Shown here: positions 58,076 through 64,000 of the stretch, piece by piece | Layout: each line of letters starts with the position of its first letter | How positions within the stretch are numbered: the first letter of the stretch is position 1 | Origin: Luscinia megarhynchos | Lineage: Eukaryota > Chordata > Aves > Passeriformes > Turdidae | DNA length: 64,000 bases | Assembly: GCA_034336665.1 (NCBI GenBank) | Contig: CM067566.1 | Span: forward strand, 27,000,330 to 27,064,329 | Direction: 5' to 3' | Translations under genes and position numbers: made by a program | The notes under the pieces: model-generated | What the model was told of the DNA's origin: nothing | The model's input: only the letters and a program-made list of their open reading frames with translations | Database searches by the model: none

Positions 58076-60744
58076 CAAAACCAAAGCAAACCAAGACTTG
58101 GGGAGAGCAAGGAAGCTAGGAGAAGACACTGGTGAGTATGGCAATCACATAATTAATATAAGCCTGGCACCAAGCTGGTTTTTAGACTTGTAGACGTGCA
58201 GTGTTAATAATCCAATGAATATTATTTTGTTGCAGCTTTCCACTATTCTGCACTTATTAAAAGAAGGAATTTATTATTAGCTTTTATGTCAGTCTTTGTT
58301 CATCGAGCATACTGTGTGTGTTCTTGTGTGTGTGTGCACAAACACTGTGAAGAGCCTAGATATTTTCTCCAACAAACAGCAAGATCTCAGTCTCTTTTCC
58401 TCCTTTCCCACATAAGTATTAGTCTCTGAAGCAGGATGCAGTGTCCACAGCATCAGCTTTACCAAAGAGACAGATTTCCATTTAAAGCCGCAGGAGGCTC
58501 TACATTAACAGTATCTCTAAAAATCCTGTTCATCAAGCCTGTATTTGTTTTTGTGAAAGCAGTCAGGATGACATGAAAACAAAGCATCCCCCAGATTAAT
58601 GAAATGCTGGGCACTTTAAAACAATTTTCCTATTCCAATAAGGACCCAAGAAGTTTCCAAGCTAATTTTCCTAAATGTATGTTTCTTCACAAGTGAAAAC
58701 ATTTTATTATTTTATTCCTCAATAAAACAAAATTGCTTTCAATTTAAAAATCCCCACAAATCTGGCTGACAGCAATCTTGGTAACATCCTAGAGGCTTAC
58801 CAAATGCAGTAGAATAGAGGCCACTGCTTTCAGAGACCAGAACTAGGGGCAGAAACAGCATTTTGTGATCCTCTTTGTAGCTCACAGCAGCAGCAGCAGC
58901 AGAGCTCGAGTGCTGCAGCTGGAGCTCCAGTCCTACAAGGGCACTGGGGAGATGCCTCTGCCTGTGTTCCCAGATGTTTCCATGCCTCAGTCATATGGCA
59001 CTAAAACTGAAGTGGCTTTAGATCCCCTTTACTGTATTTGTTGTATTTTATGGTCATGAGAATACACCTCCCCTGTTGTACCATTAACCTGCTCCCTCCA
59101 AGGCTTTCTTTATAAGGTAATGGCCAAATTTTCTGATTTTCAGTATGTAATAGTTACACTATTTTTAAAAATTATTTTCTTGATTCTGAAAAGACTGTCA
59201 TTCCCTCTATTAAGTACTAAGCAATCCACTTAAACATCCACTTCACTGTACCTTCACACATAAGTACCAAACTTTTCAATGAGATCTCCACCAGGTAACA
59301 AGCATTACAGCTGGTGTTGATGAAGATACTGGGACTAAAAACCTGAAGGTGTCAGCAAAGAAAAGGTGTATAGAATAGAAATATTCTATAATCTCAGCTA
59401 TTCTAGGTACATAAAACATTATAAGGAATATCTGCAAGTTGACCATCAGATTTAAATTAGCATTCAAGCCTTATTTTTAAATGGTTTAGGAAGCAAAATG
59501 CAATACCTGTAAGGGTGATGAGAGAGGGGTTGCATGATTTATTTCAATTTATTCTTTTTGGGGAGGAAAAATAAGCAAAGAAAGAGAAGAAGGGAAAATA
59601 GTGGCACGTGCTTTTAAACTGTTGTAGAAATGCAATAAAAGGGAAGCCTGCCTGGCACAGGAGCTGCCTTATTTCTAAAAGACTGCAGTACAAAACTGGA
59701 TATGACAACTTGCTAGACACTCACATTTTTCTGCACTTGTGAAAATAATGACAGAGAGAGACCCTCAGGTTAAAATCTTCATCTACACTGCCAACAAAAC
59801 ATCTCCAGAGAGGTGGTGCAGTTTCACAGGTAAAAGAAATATTTTATAAGGTGATCAAAGACCACAAGGCTGGGCACAGCAGAGGAACTTATTTGAAATC
59901 ACGGCTTTTGAAATTGTTGCTGGCAGCACAACAAATCCTCTAGCAAGAACATTTTAAATATTTAAGGGGGAAGACAAGGCTTTTACTATTTCCTTAGCTT
60001 TGTCATGGCATTTCAGCTGGTAGTAGAGTCATGATGCGTCTCTGGCTTCAGCCGTCTGCTGCTGCTGCTGAGGAAGATCTGCCCTCACTGGGAAGTTCTG
60101 CTCTCACCCTTTGGCTTTCCAACAGAGCTGTCACTTCCCAGGAATGCTGCCTGCTGTTTGATCTGCCTGCATGCCTCTTTACCTCTCCCTCCTGGGTCCC
60201 TGAAGGCACCTCTGGCCAGCAGAGGATGACACGGTGCTGCCATTGCCTATTAAACCAATTGAGTAAGATGTTAAAAGAATAAAGTGTTTAAAATATTAAT
60301 TAGTTTTCAGAAGCACATATATCTTCTTAATTAGCTTTGTCACTGGATCAAATTAACAAGGTTTTAATGACAGTAAGTGATACATTCATTAATTTAGGAA
60401 ATGATTCATTTTCTCTGACTTTTTAAATTACCTTCTAATAAAATAAATTCTGGCATGAGTTTTTCAATTAGGCATGATGTCCTTATTTCACACGGTGTAA
60501 TACTGCAGTTTGAACACCAGGATAGGGTGAGTTCATTCAAGCAAAAAAAAGTGAGTAATTCCAAATAATTGTGTGACCTCTGAAGTCAAGTTTTTTATTG
60601 AAAAAAAAAACCAAAAAACATTGTTCCTTTTGGTTAAAGATTTATCAGCACATCTACTCTTCCATACCAAATTAAAATATGCTTAAGTATCACTTGATTA
60701 ATATTTTTTCTTAGATATTTTTTCTTATGCACCACATCAGCACT

Positions 60745-60745
60745 A

Positions 60746-60833
<88 letters not shown>

Positions 60834-60838
60834 AAAAA
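60745..60838. repeat. (AAAG)n microsatellite, about 23 copies
   Basis: An almost uninterrupted AAAG array of about 92 bp, pure purine on the plus strand. Likely highly length-polymorphic. The serine/leucine/phenylalanine-repeat ORF on the other strand is an artefact of the repeat. Confidence 0.95.
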
Positions 60839-63800
60839 GAAGTATTAGTCATAATAAAGAACCATTATTTCATCATTACCTGGCTTGACCACCTTCCTGT
60901 CCAAATCAGTCAAACTGCTCACTTTAATATAAGGCTAGGAGCTCAGTAAAACACATTTATTATGATTATTTTGTCAGTATTTATGCAGAGACACTCAAGA
61001 AGGTCAAGCTAGCACTCTTTTAGTATTTTTTAAAACACAAGACTCTCTGTTAAAAAAATCTCCAGCCTAAGAAATTGCATAAGACAGTCTGGTCTGTGAG
61101 GTGTAGGAACTGCAGGAATCCACACAGCTTTGCTTTAAGGAAGACAGATTTTTATTTTATCAGATTATATGAAGAAAAAAAAATGAAGGTGCAGTATTAG
61201 TTATGGAATTAATAAGTAAATACCAGCCCTGTATATTAAGGTTGCTCTGATTACCCAGAAAATCCATGCTTGCAAAAGATGCTCTCCAATTCAAATGCTG
61301 TGGGGCCTTCAATGAAAATGTAAAACCTTAACCATAAGTCTTGGCTCCAGAAATGTACAGTGCTTCCCAGATGGCTCTTCAGGTAACATCTATCCATCCT
61401 CTTTAGTTAAAAAATCAGTAAAGATCGATTGCTGAGATGTTAGAACTATTTCAGTGACTGGTTCAAGTCTCAGCAGACAGAGGTAGCCATGTGACACTTT
61501 TCTCTGTGGGTTTGCTTTTTGACAGATGAGCAAAATCCTGCATTCCCACTGCACAGAGCTGTGCAGAGGCTGCTTTATAGGAAAACCCTAGCATGGAAAT
61601 GGGGGAGATGCTGTCAACCTAAGAACCTTTAAACCTGCCAGACTTTCATGGCTGTCAGACTTTGCATTAGCACTGTCACAGAAACCCTCAGTACTGTGCC
61701 TTACAGTGGCTTTAAAAGCACCTTCTGGAAAGTAGGTGTATTTAATACACTCACTGACATGACAGTGACCATTAGAGCTTCCTGAGATAATGCTTGTTCC
61801 TGTCCTGGAGACAGCAAAAAAACCCAGAAATTCTTGGGAGCAAAGCAATCTCCAAAATTACTTAGGGCAATTTCATGCCATAGAAGTGAAAGAAATTTGT
61901 GCTTTGCAAACTGCAAAAAGCTGACTTGAAAGCAAAATTTTTTAACATATTTTTCAGTTCATAGCAAAATTTGAAGTAGAAAAGAAGTGTTCATGTAGCT
62001 TGTTAGGAGCCATATGGTACACATTTTTGTTACAGGTCAAGTTTAACTGGATACATTTGCATCTAGTTATTAAAAAATTCTCCTTACTGTTTCAAGAAAA
62101 GGGATTATTTCTTAATATTTGATTATGTTACATTTCAGTAGCAAGATCTGTAATATCTCTACAGGGAGCAGTGTACTGGAGAGACTATTTTTCTGAAGAA
62201 GTTGCTGCAAATCTGTTTAAAAAATGAAACACAGTTTTATGCTTGTTAATAAACCTCCTACTCTGCTCCAAAGCATTGGGATGAGATTTTAATTTTACTG
62301 AAATTGAAGTGAATTGCATTTTTAAATTGGGATCTTCAGATCTTTCTGTAATACCTAAGGCAAACAATGATGAAAAGTGCAGAGGCAGTGCCTGTGCCCA
62401 CACCTTTGGTTGGCTTTTGCTCAGCACTGAGAGGTGTTTGCAGAGACCACCAGACCCCCAAGCTTTGTCTAACTCTGACCTCCTTTGTTTTAGGTTTTTC
62501 TTAGCTTTGTAGTAGTGTGTGGTGCAAGGTATATATGACTGCATTTGCTAAACCTATGTAGTTTAGCATAATTAAAGATTTACAGAGGTGCCACAATAAA
62601 ATTCTCTATGTTAATGATTTTATCTATCCCAGTTTTCCCTGTGATCTACCCTTTTCCAACTGAGCAGCAGTATCTGGAAATTATGCTGTCATATGGCAAA
62701 TTTAAGAAGATCTGCAAAGGAAGGACCAATGTACTCATAAGGTGCTTGATTCAATTCTTCTTAATATCCAGAAGCCAAAAAAATTTAATTTTGGGGGGCT
62801 TCTGTCCTTCAAAATCCAGACTATTTTTTTTTTTCTAAATTAAATTGGATCCAGGGAAAGGAAGAAAATCTCCCTGTAAAGATTAGACAAATACAAAATA
62901 ACATTAGAAATGACCTACTAAATACTTTATGATGTCTAATTTCATGGTACATCTGCTGCTTAACTAAAACTGCATTGCACTGCAAAGCAATGGCAACTCT
63001 ATCTGATAATTTTCCTGGTTTCATTCTGTATAAATTACTTCACTCTTGGGGCAGTATATTAGGGTCTTTAAAGCAATAGGGTATCAGCAGAGATTGGTGC
63101 CACAGCAATCTTTCTCCCATATATATGGTATAAAAGGGAGACTCTGGGTGCACCAGTGGCAACTAGAGAAGTGGCATCTTCTGCACTGAAGTAATTTTGT
63201 GTTTTGACTTTCATGGCCAGCTTGGTGGCAAGAGGACCAGGTGAATTTGAAGTGTCTGCTGTGAAAGAACAGCTCAAGGCATAGATTAGCTGCAAAATTC
63301 ATTTTGGTTCTTACATTTTGTTTCTCACACACATACTCTCACACACACTAACCCACAGTTTCTTCTGTAGTACAGGAATTAAATAGCACCCATTTTATTC
63401 TATTATTTCATTTCATCTACTAGGACTTCTGCACATCTTCAATAATCCAGCCATCAGGTTACCATACAAGTGCCTCCCAACTTCCAACAAGACAACAGCG
63501 TGCTCAGAGCTGTGTTTGATCATGCAGCAGCAAGGCTGTGATTTTGTAGTGGCTTAGGATGAAAATGAACTCTGTCCTAGCCACAACCAGAACAGATGGA
63601 TATTGGTGCCATCAAAAATTCCAAGGCTTTTTCTTCACTGTATTTGAACCCTGACCTTGTCTAAGCCAGAGGAGCAAATTCTGTAAGACAAAAGATAGGT
63701 GACATTTCCATTGCTGAGATCAGGAGGCAATATCCTATCATTTCAGCTAAACAAGTTCCATATGAATGGTAGCAGAGCTGTGTGTTGGGTTGGCTTGGCC

Positions 63801-64000
63801 ACACCTGCTGCTGCCAGAAGGCAGCTCTGCTCCCTCCCTCCCTTCTCATTCCTCCCAGATGGATCCAGCTGGCTGAGTGCTCTGCCCCTGCTTCCAGCAG
63901 CTGCCTGCAAGCCGTGGGCCAGAGCCACATAACTGCATTAGCACAGGCTGTGCCCGTGGGGACAGAGGCTCTGAGCCCAGGAGGGGCTGGCACCAGCAGC

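Larger units (their letters stand above)
49961..64000. other. Intergenic stretch, right end of window
   Basis: AT-rich DNA with patches of higher GC (51.65-52.10, 52.33-53.00, 55.60-55.90, 56.70-57.20, 60.03-60.25 and 63.78-64.00 kb). The ORFs in these patches are open in several overlapping frames and match no family I know. They may be old, unrecognised retroelement pieces or noncoding transcripts. CAAAG and AAAG microsatellites and a short CAG run (58888-58903) are present. No gene is called. Confidence 0.5.

Noticed and set aside
60634..60852. Minus ORF with repeated FFLS units
   Set aside because: Pure translation of the AAAG microsatellite.

Overview
This is vertebrate nuclear DNA, almost certainly from a bird and probably a songbird. 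It is AT-rich, with long introns, two sharp CpG islands, several 5'-truncated CR1 LINE pieces and an LTR that resembles a passerine endogenous retrovirus LTR. No long ORF is a gene. The coding content lies in short exons that I found by pairing splice sites with homology. The genes I can name fit the conserved order CLOCK - PDCL2 - NMU (human 4q12), all read on the minus strand.

Region 1 (1-15.9 kb): a CpG island at about 14.69-15.90 kb, taken as the CLOCK 5' end from synteny. To its left is about 14 kb of intron-like DNA with no CLOCK coding exon, as expected for a gene whose first exons are noncoding. The island holds a minus-strand splice donor at 15,324/15,325, four NRF1-type motifs and one perfect RORE. 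Two well-formed minus-strand exon candidates (453-542 and 5519-5617) may be CLOCK 5' UTR exons.

Region 2 (15.9-25.4 kb): a short intergenic stretch with a CpG-enriched open block (about 17.38-17.60 kb), then three recognisable exons of PDCL2. These carry two in-frame stops, two frameshifts and a lost splice donor, so PDCL2 is a pseudogene here.

Region 3 (25.4-38.3 kb): a complete neuromedin U gene (NMU), nine coding exons on the minus strand, 181 codons plus stop. It encodes a signal peptide, the conserved NMU precursor-related peptide and a 25-residue amidated neuromedin U whose core reads YRPRN rather than the usual FRPRN. Its promoter is the second CpG island (about 37.45-38.11 kb), with a TATA-like box, a CACGTG E-box, an AP-1 site and GC boxes. 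A G-quadruplex-prone minisatellite lies just upstream.

Region 4 (38.3-64 kb): apparently intergenic DNA towards the next expected gene (EXOC1L/EXOC1), none of whose exons I could find. It holds one minus-strand solo LTR, a CR1 fragment, microsatellites (a roughly 23-copy AAAG array among them) and a small isolated CpG cluster at 40.74 kb. NMU and CLOCK, a clock-linked neuropeptide and a core clock gene, sit side by side, and both promoters carry clock-type motifs.
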